64,000 bases of DNA, from assembly GCA_900102385.1 (NCBI GenBank), contig FNBQ01000002.1, forward strand, positions 62,001 through 126,000, in the 5' to 3' direction. Positions 17,374 through 26,046 of this stretch are shown here, piece after piece. The position numbers and the translations under genes were made by a program. The stretch comes from Bacteroidales bacterium KHT7 (GTDB lineage Bacteria; Bacteroidota; Bacteroidia; Bacteroidales; Bacteroidaceae). The notes under the pieces are model-generated. The model was not told where the DNA came from and ran no database searches. It worked only from the letters and a program-made list of their open reading frames with translations. Numbering within the stretch: the stretch's first letter is position 1; every line of letters starts with the position of its first letter.

Positions 17374-17874
17374 ATGGATATAGAAATTAAGGCTATAAGC
17401 AAGGAAATAAACCTGCTGCTGTGGAAGAATGACGAGACACTCTCTACGGCCGAGAGTTGCACAGGCGGAATGATTTCGAGTGCAATTACTACCTTTCCGG
17501 GAAGTTCTCACTTCTTCAAGGGCGGAGTAATAAGCTATACAAACGAGATTAAGATTAACGTCTTGGGCGTAAGGCAGGAAACTATCAACAAATATACCGA
17601 AGTGAGCGAACAGACAGCCAGAGAGATGGTTGAGGGCGTTCGCCGTCTGATGGATACGACCTATGGCGTTGCCGTAACAGGCTTTGCAGGTCCTGGCGGC
17701 GGAACGGCAGAGAATCCTGTAGGAACAATCTGGATTGCCGTTGGCGATCAGTACGATGTCATTGTCCGCAAACTTGAGGATAACGATGGTAGAGAAAAGA
17801 ACATGGCAAGAGCGGCGGCAGTTGCGCTTACAATGTTAAAAGAATTGTTGATAAGTCGTCAAAAAGAGGACTGA
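17374..17874 (+). CDS. pncC: CinA C-terminal-type nicotinamide-nucleotide amidohydrolase
   Basis: The 166-residue stand-alone CinA C-terminal domain hydrolyses NMN to nicotinate mononucleotide in pyridine-nucleotide recycling. Motifs: STAESCTGG (24-32) with the likely catalytic Ser S28, GGVISYTNEIK, and TGFAGPGGGTAENPVGT. No N-terminal molybdopterin-binding-like CinA domain is present, so it is a PncC/YgaD-type form. It starts 2 bases after tsaD and ends the operon. The NMN amidase role is known for the family and not shown here. Confidence 0.92.
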   Translation: MDIEIKAISKEINLLLWKNDETLSTAESCTGGMISSAITTFPGSSHFFKGGVISYTNEIKINVLGVRQETINKYTEVSEQTAREMVEGVRRLMDTTYGVAVTGFAGPGGGTAENPVGTIWIAVGDQYDVIVRKLEDNDGREKNMARAAAVALTMLKELLISRQKED

Positions 17875-17896
17875 GATTCAAATATTTGCTGAATTA

Positions 17897-17928
17897 TTTG
17901 GATATTTGAAAAAAATCATATAATTTTG
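17897..17928 (+). promoter_or_regulatory. Promoter of the rpmB-rpmG-DUF4295 operon
   Basis: TTTG (17897-17900), 20 bases, TAATTTTG (17921-17928): a full-consensus promoter about 50 bases before rpmB. Confidence 0.75.
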
Positions 17929-17977
17929 CACCCTGTTTGAGATAGACTCATGTTGAAACTATAAAAATAGATATAAA

Positions 17978-18238
17978 ATGTCAAAAATTTGTCAAATTAC
18001 AGGTAAGAAGGCTATGATTGGCAACAATGTTGCGCACTCAAAGCTTAGAACTAAGAGAACATTTGACGTGAACTTGTTCACTAAGAAGTTCTACTATGTA
18101 GAGCAGGATTGCTGGATTAGCTTGAACATCAGTGCTGCAGGCCTTCGTTTGATTAACAAGGTAGGTCTTGACGCTGCTTTGAAGGAAGCTGTATCTAAGG
18201 GCTATTGTGATTGGAAAAGCATTAAAGTAATCGCTTAA
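17978..18238 (+). CDS. rpmB: 50S ribosomal protein bL28
   Basis: The 86-residue protein begins [25 protein letters not shown], the typical L28 N-terminus, and has FDVNLF and [11 protein letters not shown] further on. It is a large-subunit structural protein. It is the first gene of a three-gene ribosomal unit with rpmG and the DUF4295 gene, an arrangement I know from Bacteroidota. An A-rich stretch, not a Shine-Dalgarno site, precedes the start. Confidence 0.97.
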   Translation: MSKICQITGKKAMIGNNVAHSKLRTKRTFDVNLFTKKFYYVEQDCWISLNISAAGLRLINKVGLDAALKEAVSKGYCDWKSIKVIA

Positions 18239-18244
18239 AAAAGT

Positions 18245-18251
18245 AAGGAGG
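18245..18251 (+). promoter_or_regulatory. Strong Shine-Dalgarno site before rpmG
   Basis: AAGGAGG, 7 bases before the rpmG ATG, is a near-perfect anti-SD complement. Most genes in this window lack one, as expected for Bacteroidota. Confidence 0.7.
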
Positions 18252-18258
18252 AAGACTT

Positions 18259-18447
18259 ATGGCAAAGAAAGCTAAAGGAAACAGAGTTCAGGTAATTCTT
18301 GAATGTACTGAAATGAAGGAGAGCGGCCTTCCAGGCACATCTCGCTACATCACTACAAAGAACAGAAAGAATACTCCAGAGAGATTGGAGCTTAAGAAGT
18401 ATAATCCTATCCTTAAGAGAGTTACAGTTCACAAGGAAATTAAGTAA
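18259..18447 (+). CDS. rpmG: 50S ribosomal protein bL33
   Basis: The 62-residue protein has [37 protein letters not shown] and a basic end, matching L33. Only one Cys is visible where zinc-binding L33 forms carry two CxxC pairs, so this is the zinc-free form. It lies 20 bases after rpmB and is preceded by an unusual strong AAGGAGG site. Confidence 0.97.
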   Translation: MAKKAKGNRVQVILECTEMKESGLPGTSRYITTKNRKNTPERLELKKYNPILKRVTVHKEIK

Positions 18448-18466
18448 TTTTTGAAACTATAACAAA

Positions 18467-18625
18467 ATGGCAAAGAAAGTAGTTGCAACCCTTCAGACTG
18501 GTAAGAAAGAGGGTCGTTCATATACAAAGGTCATCAAGATGGTTAAGTCACCTAAGACTGGTGCTTACGTTTTTGATGAGCAGATGGTTCCTAACGAGGC
18601 TGTTAAGGATTTCTTTAAGAAATAA
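18467..18625 (+). CDS. DUF4295 small basic protein, probable Bacteroidota-specific ribosomal protein
   Basis: This 52-residue, very basic protein starts MAKKVVATLQTG and ends AVKDFFKK. It matches DUF4295, a family found next to rpmB and rpmG in Bacteroidota. I recall a Flavobacterium ribosome structure reporting a lineage-specific large-subunit protein in this position (called bL38), but I am not certain it is this family. Co-transcription with L28 and L33 and its composition support a ribosomal role. It starts 19 bases after rpmG and is followed by a strong terminator. Confidence 0.85.
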   Translation: MAKKVVATLQTGKKEGRSYTKVIKMVKSPKTGAYVFDEQMVPNEAVKDFFKK

Positions 18626-18644
18626 TAACATTAACATACCATCA

Positions 18645-18682
18645 AAGGCCTTCCCTATGCAATATGGGGAAGGCTTTTTTAG
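18645..18682 (+). terminator. Terminator after the L28-L33 operon
   Basis: GCCTTCCC (18648-18655) pairs with GGGAAGGC (18667-18674), followed by TTTTTTAGTTTTTTT. Confidence 0.88.
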
Positions 18683-18724
18683 TTTTTTTAGCAAATAGTT
18701 TTTCGTTATTTCAGTTTCTTGTTA

Positions 18725-18732
18725 TATCTTTG
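18725..18732 (+). promoter_or_regulatory. -7 box of the ftsY-rimO-HU operon
   Basis: TATCTTTG fits TAnnTTTG, 22 bases before the ftsY ATG. Confidence 0.55.
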
Positions 18733-18753
18733 TAGACTAAAATAATATGCTTT

Positions 18754-19719
18754 ATGGGATTTTTTAGTTTTTTCAGTAAGGATAAGAAGGAAACGTTGGA
18801 TAAAGGTCTGTCTAAGACCAAAAACAGTTTCTTCGATAAGCTTACGCGTGCGGTTGTAGGAAAGAGCAAGGTTGATGATGACGTGCTCGATAACTTGGAG
18901 GAGGTGCTTATTACTTCAGATGTCGGAGTAGATACTACGCTGAAGATTATCAAGCGCATTGAGGAACGTGTGGCTCGCGACAAATATGTTGGAACCGAGG
19001 AACTTGGAAACGTTCTTCGTGAGGAAATTGCCGACCTTCTTTCTGAAAACAACACTTCGGATGTCGAGGGCTTCAATCTTTCTGAATCAACTAAGCGTCC
19101 TTATGTCATTCTTGTCGTAGGAGTGAACGGCGTTGGCAAGACCACTACAATCGGTAAGCTTGCGGCACAGTTCAAGAAGGCTGGGCTGAATGTATATCTT
19201 GGTGCTGCCGATACATTCCGTGCCGCTGCCGTCGAGCAGTTGTGCATCTGGGGCGAGCGCATAGGCTGCCCGGTAATCAAACAGCAGATGGGTGCCGATC
19301 CGGCTTCTGTTGCATTTGATACGCTCAGTTCTGCCGTGGCAAATAATGCCGATGTGGTAATAATCGATACGGCAGGCCGTCTGCACAACAAGATTAACCT
19401 GATGAACGAGCTTACAAAGATTAAAAACGTTATGAAGAAGGTTGTCGACGACGCTCCAAACGAGGTGCTTCTTGTTCTCGACGGCTCAACAGGTCAGAAC
19501 GCCTTTTCTCAGGCTGAACAATTCTCAAAGGCAACCGAGGTTACATCGCTTGCCATAACAAAGTTGGACGGAACAGCCAAGGGTGGTGTAGTTATCGGTA
19601 TTTCCGACCAGCTTAAAGTGCCTGTCAAGTACATCGGTCTTGGCGAGGGCATTGATGATTTGCAGCCATTTAACAAGAAAGAGTTTGTCGATTCCCTTTT
19701 CGGAGGTCATTCTTTATGA
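18754..19719 (+). CDS. ftsY: Signal recognition particle receptor
   Basis: This is the SRP receptor GTPase that docks ribosome-nascent-chain complexes at the membrane. At 321 residues it is the short form without the long acidic A domain of E. coli. It begins MGFFSFFSKDKKE, a possible amphipathic membrane-contact helix. The N domain is followed by the G domain: GVNGVGKTTT (K129), AADTFRAAAVEQL, DTAGR, TKLDGTAKGG and GLGEGIDDLQPF. rimO overlaps its stop by 4 bases (ATGA), so the two are translationally coupled. Confidence 0.96.
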   Translation: MGFFSFFSKDKKETLDKGLSKTKNSFFDKLTRAVVGKSKVDDDVLDNLEEVLITSDVGVDTTLKIIKRIEERVARDKYVGTEELGNVLREEIADLLSENNTSDVEGFNLSESTKRPYVILVVGVNGVGKTTTIGKLAAQFKKAGLNVYLGAADTFRAAAVEQLCIWGERIGCPVIKQQMGADPASVAFDTLSSAVANNADVVIIDTAGRLHNKINLMNELTKIKNVMKKVVDDAPNEVLLVLDGSTGQNAFSQAEQFSKATEVTSLAITKLDGTAKGGVVIGISDQLKVPVKYIGLGEGIDDLQPFNKKEFVDSLFGGHSL

Positions 19720-21020
19720 AACGTAACACAGTTGATATAATAAGTCTGGGCTGTTCGAAGAATCTTGTTGATTCGGAGAAACTTATGCGCCAGCTCAAGA
19801 ATTACGGCTATCGTGTGACACACGATTCTGACAATCCGCAGGGAGAGATAGCCGTGATAAACACATGCGGATTCATCGGCGATGCAAAGGAAGAGTCTGT
19901 AAACATGATTCTCGAGTTCTGTCAGGCAAAGGAAGAAGGCAGACTTAAGAAATTGTATGTTATGGGCTGTCTTTCAGAAAGATATTTCGAGGAACTGAAG
20001 CAGGAAATCCCTCAGGTTGACAAGTTCTACGGTAAGTTTAACTGGACAAATCTGCTTGAGGATTTGGGCAAGGAATACAAGCACGAACTGCGCAACGAAC
20101 GTGTTCTTACAACCCCATCGCACTACGCATATCTGAAGATTTCGGAAGGTTGCGACCGTCATTGCGCTTATTGTGCTATCCCGATAATCACGGGCGCGCA
20201 TCAGTCACGTCCAATCGAGGATATTCTCGATGAGGTAAAAAAACTTGTGGCTGAAGGTGTTTGCGAATTTCAGGTAATTGCTCAGGAACTGACATACTAC
20301 GGCATCGACCTGTATCACGAGCAGAAGATTGCCGAACTCATTGAAAGGATTTCAGAAATAGATGGCGTAAAGTGGATAAGGCTTCACTACGCATATCCTG
20401 CACATTTCCCAGAGGATTTGTTCAGAGTTATGCGCGAGAAGGACAACGTGTGCAAGTATATGGACATCGCGCTTCAGCACATAAGCGACAATATGCTTAC
20501 GCGAATGAAGCGTAATGTAACCAAGCAGCAGACATACGACTTGATAACCAAGTTCCGCGAGCAAGTTCCGGGACTGACGCTCAGAACAACCTTGATGGTT
20601 GGCTTCCCGGGCGAAACCGAAGAGGATTTCGAGGAACTGAAGGAATTTGTCCGCTGGGCACGCTTCGACAGAATGGGAGCTTTCGCTTATTCGGCCGAAG
20701 AGGGAACTTTCTCTGGTGAGAACTACGAGGACGATGTTCCTGAGGATGAGAAGCAGAGACGACTTGACGAGCTGATGGCTATTCAGCAGGAAATATCTGC
20801 CGAACTCAACGAAAAGAAAGTCGGAAACACTTACAAGGTGATTATCGACCGTCTTGAAGGCGATTACTATATTGGCAGAACGCAATACGACTCGCCTGAT
20901 GTTGATACCGAGGTGCTGATTAAATCAGATGATAGCAAACTGGAGATTGGAAAATTCTATAATGTACACATAACATCAGCCGACGACTTTGATTTGTACG
21001 GCAATGTTGAAAAACTTTAG
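19716..21020 (+). CDS. rimO: Ribosomal protein uS12 methylthiotransferase
   Basis: This radical-SAM enzyme adds a methylthio group to an Asp of ribosomal protein S12. The 434 residues hold the N-terminal MTTase cluster Cys (C13, C50, C84 in LGCSKN, NTCGF, MGCLSER). The radical-SAM CxxxCxxC follows in EGCDRHCAYC (C145, C149, C152), and a C-terminal TRAM domain closes the protein. SLGCSKNLVDSE and the neighbourhood identify RimO rather than MiaB. It overlaps ftsY by 4 bases, and the HU gene follows after 3 bases. Confidence 0.96.
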   Translation: MKRNTVDIISLGCSKNLVDSEKLMRQLKNYGYRVTHDSDNPQGEIAVINTCGFIGDAKEESVNMILEFCQAKEEGRLKKLYVMGCLSERYFEELKQEIPQVDKFYGKFNWTNLLEDLGKEYKHELRNERVLTTPSHYAYLKISEGCDRHCAYCAIPIITGAHQSRPIEDILDEVKKLVAEGVCEFQVIAQELTYYGIDLYHEQKIAELIERISEIDGVKWIRLHYAYPAHFPEDLFRVMREKDNVCKYMDIALQHISDNMLTRMKRNVTKQQTYDLITKFREQVPGLTLRTTLMVGFPGETEEDFEELKEFVRWARFDRMGAFAYSAEEGTFSGENYEDDVPEDEKQRRLDELMAIQQEISAELNEKKVGNTYKVIIDRLEGDYYIGRTQYDSPDVDTEVLIKSDDSKLEIGKFYNVHITSADDFDLYGNVEKL

Positions 21021-21023
21021 GAC

Positions 21024-21299
21024 GTGAATAACAAGGAATTCATAACAGAAATGGCCAATCGGTTGGGCTATAGCGCGAAGGATGCTGCCGAGTTGCAGAA
21101 ATCCTTTACCGAGGAGTTTGCCGAAAAGCTGATTTCTGAATCATCCATAACAGTACCGAATTTTGGAACATTCGAAGTCAAGAAAAAGAAGGAGAGGATA
21201 ATCGTCAACCCAACAAGCAAGGAGCGGATGCTTGTTCCGCCAAAACTCGTGGTCGGCTTCAAACCTTATCCTTCGGTGAAAATAAAATTCAAAAAATAA
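21024..21299 (+). CDS. HU-family DNA-binding protein
   Basis: The 91-residue HU/IHF-fold protein starts at a GTG 3 bases after rimO. Visible are FITEMANRLGYSAKDA, IT(V)PNFGTFEVKKKKERIIVNP (beta-arm entry) and the C-terminal basic VKIKFKK. The DNA-intercalating Pro of the arm tip may be the P in IVNPTSKER. It precedes a second, membrane-anchored HU-like protein by only 2 bases, so the two are probably made together and may act as a pair. The GTG start and the operon position suggest low, coupled expression. Confidence 0.88.
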   Translation: MNNKEFITEMANRLGYSAKDAAELQKSFTEEFAEKLISESSITVPNFGTFEVKKKKERIIVNPTSKERMLVPPKLVVGFKPYPSVKIKFKK

Positions 21300-21301
21300 A
21301 A

Positions 21302-23014
21302 ATGAGTGATAATAACAAACTTTTGGTTAGCGATCTGTGTACGGTCCTTATGGATAGGCACAAGATTACGAAGAATGATGCAAAGGTGTTTATTAGCACT
21401 TTCTTTGATGTAGTACTTGAAGGACTTGAACAGGATCGTATTGTTAAGATAAAGGGACTCGGCACATTCAAGCTTGTAAATGTGGAAAGCAGGGAAAGCA
21501 TAAATGTGTCGACAGGGGAGCGTTTCGAGATTTCGGGACATACAAAGATTACGTTCGTTCCCGAAAACGGATTGAAACAGCAAGTGAATCGTCCGTTTGC
21601 CGACTTTACTACGACTAAAATCGTTTCCGACGAGGTGGCAAACCTTATCGGACAGAACACCAATATCGTATATGGCGATGATGACGATTCGGACGACGAT
21701 GTTTTCGACGAAACTGACGAAAACATCGTTGATACTGCATCTGTAAAGGATATGTCACCAGCCGAGGAAGATGCAGATTTTACTATCGTAGCACCTTCTG
21801 AAAACCTTGAGAAGGAAGAAACTACGCAAACCACATTGGCAGAGAATGCCGGGGCAGAGTTTGAAGAAACCGATTCCGCTGAAATTGTGGCGGACAATTC
21901 GGAGCAAATCGTTGCTGAGAATGAGGAAAAACCTGAAAACCAAATAAATATCGCTTTAGAAGAGAAGCCTGCTATTGAAAAACAAAAGAAAGTTATAACC
22001 GTGATGCCCGAAAAATCTAAACGTGAAGTTAAGGTTATCAGAATTCAGCCGCTTCACCCTAAAAATGAAAACACATCTTCCTCGCTTTCTGAAACGAAGC
22101 AGGAAATCGCGCAACCATCGCCAAATGTGGTTGTCGTGGAAAGAAAGACTATGGTCGGTGCCGATGACAACGCATCATCAACCGAAAATATCGCTCCACA
22201 GTCTGTCGAGCCAAAGACTGAGCATGCGGAAAAGCCATCGGTTGCTCCGGTTGTCGAAAGCAAGCCTGTTGAGCAGCAGACCGTAGCATCTCAAAATGTA
22301 GAAAATGTGCAGAATGATGTCGCTCCATCTTCAGAAAAAATAGAAGAAAGAAACGCTGATTCTGCTGCAAATAATGCCGTTCCTCAGCAAGATAAGCCTT
22401 TGCAGTCTGCCGGAAATGCGACATCAGAACCTGTCTGTCCTCAGCAGACTGATTCAAATTCTGTGGGGCAGACAGTTACACCGCGTCCAAGCCGAATTGT
22501 AGAGTTGGAAGAAGAAAGCAATTTCTTTGCCGACAAGAAGATTTGGATTGTAGTTGCTATTTCTGTTATTGTTTGTATCTTGTTCTTCTTCATCGGAAGA
22601 TTTACAGGCAAGAGCGCAGGCGAGAAGCAGACGAAAGAACTGTACGTTCCGTTGTTGCAGAATGCTCAGGAAACTATGAAGGCTGCTCAGCAGGAGGCCG
22701 ACAAACTGAAACGCGAAAAGAAACAGTTGCAGGAAAGTCAGAAGAAAGAGAAGGAGCAGGCTGCCGCCGAAGAGGAGCCGAAGGGTAAAAAGTACGCAAC
22801 CTTTGCGTCATGCTCCGACTATAAGTTCAAGGTCGTGGGCATAAAACGCTATCACGAACTGAAGAACGGCGAGTCGCTCCTTAAGATTGCCGAGCAGGAA
22901 TACGGTTCGGCAGAATGTGCATCGTATATTGTAAAACTGAACAAAATTAAGGATGCAAATAAGGTTAATAAAGGTACGGTTTTGGCTATTCCAAAGCTCG
23001 AACCTGTTAAGTAA
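21302..23014 (+). CDS. HU-domain protein with acidic linker, transmembrane helix and C-terminal LysM domain
   Basis: The 570 residues are arranged as follows: an HU-like domain at ~5-95 (KIKGLGTFKLVNV, ESINVSTGERFEI); a long acidic Glu/Ser/Pro/Val linker at ~110-405 (DDDDSDDDVFDE; many EKP/EES runs); one transmembrane helix at ~414-434; a Lys/Glu/Gln coiled coil to ~490; and a LysM-type domain at ~520-567 (NGESLLKIAEQEYGSAECASYIVKLN). HU would face the cytoplasm and LysM the periplasm. The protein could therefore tie nucleoid DNA to peptidoglycan. I have seen this HU-LysM layout only in Bacteroidota; its function is unknown to me. It closes the ftsY operon. Confidence 0.85.
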   Translation: MSDNNKLLVSDLCTVLMDRHKITKNDAKVFISTFFDVVLEGLEQDRIVKIKGLGTFKLVNVESRESINVSTGERFEISGHTKITFVPENGLKQQVNRPFADFTTTKIVSDEVANLIGQNTNIVYGDDDDSDDDVFDETDENIVDTASVKDMSPAEEDADFTIVAPSENLEKEETTQTTLAENAGAEFEETDSAEIVADNSEQIVAENEEKPENQINIALEEKPAIEKQKKVITVMPEKSKREVKVIRIQPLHPKNENTSSSLSETKQEIAQPSPNVVVVERKTMVGADDNASSTENIAPQSVEPKTEHAEKPSVAPVVESKPVEQQTVASQNVENVQNDVAPSSEKIEERNADSAANNAVPQQDKPLQSAGNATSEPVCPQQTDSNSVGQTVTPRPSRIVELEEESNFFADKKIWIVVAISVIVCILFFFIGRFTGKSAGEKQTKELYVPLLQNAQETMKAAQQEADKLKREKKQLQESQKKEKEQAAAEEEPKGKKYATFASCSDYKFKVVGIKRYHELKNGESLLKIAEQEYGSAECASYIVKLNKIKDANKVNKGTVLAIPKLEPVK

Positions 23015-23033
23015 AGTTAAAATAATAGTGTAA

Positions 23034-23066
23034 TTTCGTCGTTATTGGAAATAAAATGTAAATTTG
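23034..23066 (+). promoter_or_regulatory. Promoter of the moxR-bat operon
   Basis: TAAATTTG (23059-23066) with TTTC (23034-23037) 21 bases upstream; the moxR ATG is 22 bases downstream. Confidence 0.6.
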
Positions 23067-23087
23067 CACAAAAAATAAATAAGAATT

Positions 23088-24083
23088 ATGGCAGAATCTA
23101 TAGATATCAGGGCTCTTAACGCTGAAATTGAGGCGCAGAGCGCATTCGTTACCAGTCTGAAGGCTGGTATGAATCAGGTTATTGTTGGTCAGACTCACCT
23201 TGTAGAGTCTTTGTTGATTGGTTTGTTGTCAAATGGACACGTTCTTCTCGAAGGTGTTCCGGGATTGGCTAAGACATTGGCAATTAAGACATTGGCAAAC
23301 CTCGTAAGCGGACAGTTCAGTCGAGTTCAGTTCACTCCCGATTTGTTGCCTGCCGATGTTATCGGTACAATGATTTACAGCCAGACAGAAGGCAAGTTCA
23401 TCGCAAACCGCGGTCCTATCTTCGCAAACTTTGTGCTTGCCGATGAGATTAACCGTGCTCCGGCTAAGGTGCAGTCTGCACTTCTTGAGGCAATGCAGGA
23501 GCGTCAGGTAACTCTTGGCAAGGAGACATTCAACTTGCCAAAGCCATTCCTTGTATTGGCAACACAGAACCCAGTAGAGCAGGAAGGTACATACACGTTG
23601 CCTGAGGCACAGATGGACCGTTTCATGTTGAAGGTAGTAATCACTTATCCAAAGATAGAGGAGGAGATGCAGATTATGCGCGCCATGATTAACGGCGACA
23701 AGCAGGAGGTTTCTCCAATCCTTTCTACCGACGAGATTCTTAAGGCTCGCGAGGTTGTTAAGAAGGTTTATATCGACGAGAAGATTCAGAAATATATTGC
23801 AGATATTATCTTTGCAACCCGATTCCCTGAGAAGTATGGCATGGAGGATATCAAGAACTTTATCTCATTCGGAGGTTCTCCTCGTGCGTCAATAAGCTTA
23901 TGCCTTGCTTCAAGAGCATACGCATTCATCCAGCGTCGTGGCTACGTAATTCCAGAGGATGTCCGTGCCGTTGCTCACGATGTATTGCGCCATCGTATCG
24001 GTATTACATACGAGGCAGAGGCTAATAACGTTACTTCTGACGATATTGTAACTAAGATTCTTAATCAGGTTCAAGTTCCTTAA
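23088..24083 (+). CDS. MoxR-family AAA+ ATPase
   Basis: This 331-residue MoxR ATPase is a chaperone thought to remodel VWA-domain partners. Walker A is LLEGVPGLAKT, Walker B is VLADEINRAPAKVQSALLEAM, sensor 1 is LATQNPVEQEGTYTLPEAQMDRF, and the C-terminal lid has GGSPRASISL. It begins the Bat operon, with a DUF58 gene and the VWA proteins BatA and BatB downstream. The family pairing suggests it acts on those. It has its own promoter. Confidence 0.95.
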   Translation: MAESIDIRALNAEIEAQSAFVTSLKAGMNQVIVGQTHLVESLLIGLLSNGHVLLEGVPGLAKTLAIKTLANLVSGQFSRVQFTPDLLPADVIGTMIYSQTEGKFIANRGPIFANFVLADEINRAPAKVQSALLEAMQERQVTLGKETFNLPKPFLVLATQNPVEQEGTYTLPEAQMDRFMLKVVITYPKIEEEMQIMRAMINGDKQEVSPILSTDEILKAREVVKKVYIDEKIQKYIADIIFATRFPEKYGMEDIKNFISFGGSPRASISLCLASRAYAFIQRRGYVIPEDVRAVAHDVLRHRIGITYEAEANNVTSDDIVTKILNQVQVP

Positions 24084-24087
24084 TTGA

Positions 24088-24957
24088 ATGGAAACAAGTG
24101 AGATTTTACAGCGTGTCCGCCGTATTGAGATAAAGACACGTGGTTTGTCTAACAATATCTTTGCGGGCGAGTATCACTCAGCCTTCAAGGGTAGAGGTAT
24201 GTCGTTTGCAGAGGTGCGCGAATATCAGTTTGGCGACGATATCCGCGACATCGATTGGAACGTGACAGCCCGATTCGACAAGCCTTTTGTTAAAGTCTTT
24301 GAGGAGGAACGTGAGCTAACTGTGATGCTTATGGTCGACGTGTCTTCGAGCCTTGTCTTCGGAACAAAGAACATGATGAAGAAGGACATGGCTACTGAGA
24401 TTGCTGCGACAATTGCTTTTTCTGCAATTCAGAACAACGATAAGATTGGTGTGATATTCTTCTCTGACAAAATCGAGAAGTTCATTCCGCCGAAAAAAGG
24501 CCGTAAGCACATATTGTACATAATACGCGAACTGATAAGTTTCGAGCCGGAGAGCAACAAGACAGACTTGAAGCTGGCTCTCGAATATCTGAGCAACGTG
24601 ATGAAGCGCAAGTGCACAGCATTCTTGCTCAGCGATTTTATTGACAGTAACGACTACAGTCAGGTGCTTACGATTGCAAACCGCAAGCACGATGTCGTGG
24701 CAATTCAGTTGTACGACCAACGCATAGCCGAGTTGCCAGATGTTGGATTGATAAAGGTACGCGATGCCGAAACAGGTTACGAGCAGTATGTAGACACATC
24801 ATCAAAGAAGGTGCGTGATGCGCACAGACAATGGTGGATTAGAAATCAGCGCAAGCTTGCCGAAACATTTACAAAGAGCAACGTTGATTCTGTGTCTATC
24901 CGTACCGACGGCGACTATGTTAAGGCTTTGATGAACCTGTTCGCAAAACGAAATTAG
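24088..24957 (+). CDS. DUF58 VWA-like protein of the Bat operon
   Basis: This 289-residue DUF58 protein has the family core GRGMSFAEVREYQ.GDDIRDIDWN, then a VWA-like metal-site strand MLMVDVSSS. No membrane segment is visible, so it is probably cytosolic. It starts 4 bases after moxR, the usual MoxR-DUF58 pairing. The molecular role is not established; it is expected to be a client or adaptor of MoxR. Confidence 0.93.
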   Translation: METSEILQRVRRIEIKTRGLSNNIFAGEYHSAFKGRGMSFAEVREYQFGDDIRDIDWNVTARFDKPFVKVFEEERELTVMLMVDVSSSLVFGTKNMMKKDMATEIAATIAFSAIQNNDKIGVIFFSDKIEKFIPPKKGRKHILYIIRELISFEPESNKTDLKLALEYLSNVMKRKCTAFLLSDFIDSNDYSQVLTIANRKHDVVAIQLYDQRIAELPDVGLIKVRDAETGYEQYVDTSSKKVRDAHRQWWIRNQRKLAETFTKSNVDSVSIRTDGDYVKALMNLFAKRN

Positions 24958-24960
24958 CAA

Positions 24961-26040
24961 ATGAGAAACAATATTCTAAATAGACTTTGTGCTGTGTTGA
25001 TTGCCGTGCTTGTCGGCTCATCGGCTATGGCTCAGGTGCAGGTAACATCGAAGATTGATTCCTTGCAGATGCTGATTGGTCAGCAGACAAAGATTCGTCT
25101 TGAGGTTACGCTCAACAAGTCGCAGAAGGCTATTTTCCCTGAGTTCAACGACTCCGTGCCGGTGGCAGAAGGTATTGAATTGGTTGAGAAGGAAAAGATG
25201 GATACGGCCTACTTGAATGATGGTACGAGAATGCGCTTGACGCAGAACTACATCATCACAGCGTGGGATTCGGCTTTGTATTCCATTCCAGAGATGGTGG
25301 TAAAGGTCGGAAATCAGGAGTACAAGACAAACAGACTGGTGCTCAAGGTTCTGTCTATTCCTGTTGATACGCTTCATCCTGAGAAATTCTTCGGTCCAAA
25401 GCCTACGATGGTTGTTCCATTCTCGTGGGACGACTGGGCAGGAATATTCTATGTGTCGCTGCTTCTGATTGTGGTAGTCGTTATTATTGCATACCTCTTC
25501 ATCAACTTCAAGCAGAACAAGCCGATTATCCGCCGAATAAAGGTTGAACCAAAGATTCCGGCTCATCAGAAGGCTATGGCGCAGATTCAGAGCATCAAAA
25601 ATGTCGATGCATCGGTTGACAGCAAGGACTATTTCACCAAACTTACCGATGTTATTCGTGAGTACATAAAGGAGCGTTACAACTTTAGTGCGCTCGAGAT
25701 GACATCGGGCGAGATCATCGCCAAACTCACGGAGATGCACGACGACAAGGCTTTGGACGAACTTCGCGACCTTTTCATGACTGCCGACCTTGTGAAGTTT
25801 GCAAAGTATGAGGTTGTTATTGATGAGAATGACAAGAATTTGGTTAATGCAGTAAAATACATTAACGAGACTAAGATTGAAGAGACGCTTGAGGACACCA
25901 AGCCAAAGGTAATTATAGTTGAGGAGACAAAGACCAAAAAGAGCAAGTACTTCATGCTTGCGGCTATGGTTGTGCTTGCAGCCCTTTCGGCAGCAGGATT
26001 GTGCTACATCATCTATATTATTTACAATCTTTATAACTAA
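24961..26040 (+). CDS. Bat-operon membrane protein (BatD-like N-terminus, two transmembrane segments)
   Basis: The 359-residue protein has a signal peptide (about 1-25, AMAQ). A periplasmic beta domain like the start of BatD follows (VTSKIDSLQMLIGQQTKIRLEV), then a transmembrane helix (~160-180) and a cytosolic helical part containing YFTKLTDVIREYIKERY..SALEMTSGEI. A C-terminal transmembrane helix (~330-355) ends it. The cytosolic part resembles DUF4381-type and BatD C-terminal regions (compare FFDEILRSLSGYVADKF in BatD). It sits between DUF58 and batA, as in other Bacteroidales. It probably belongs to the Bat envelope complex; function unknown. Confidence 0.8.
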   Translation: MRNNILNRLCAVLIAVLVGSSAMAQVQVTSKIDSLQMLIGQQTKIRLEVTLNKSQKAIFPEFNDSVPVAEGIELVEKEKMDTAYLNDGTRMRLTQNYIITAWDSALYSIPEMVVKVGNQEYKTNRLVLKVLSIPVDTLHPEKFFGPKPTMVVPFSWDDWAGIFYVSLLLIVVVVIIAYLFINFKQNKPIIRRIKVEPKIPAHQKAMAQIQSIKNVDASVDSKDYFTKLTDVIREYIKERYNFSALEMTSGEIIAKLTEMHDDKALDELRDLFMTADLVKFAKYEVVIDENDKNLVNAVKYINETKIEETLEDTKPKVIIVEETKTKKSKYFMLAAMVVLAALSAAGLCYIIYIIYNLYN

Positions 26041-26046
26041 TTTGAA

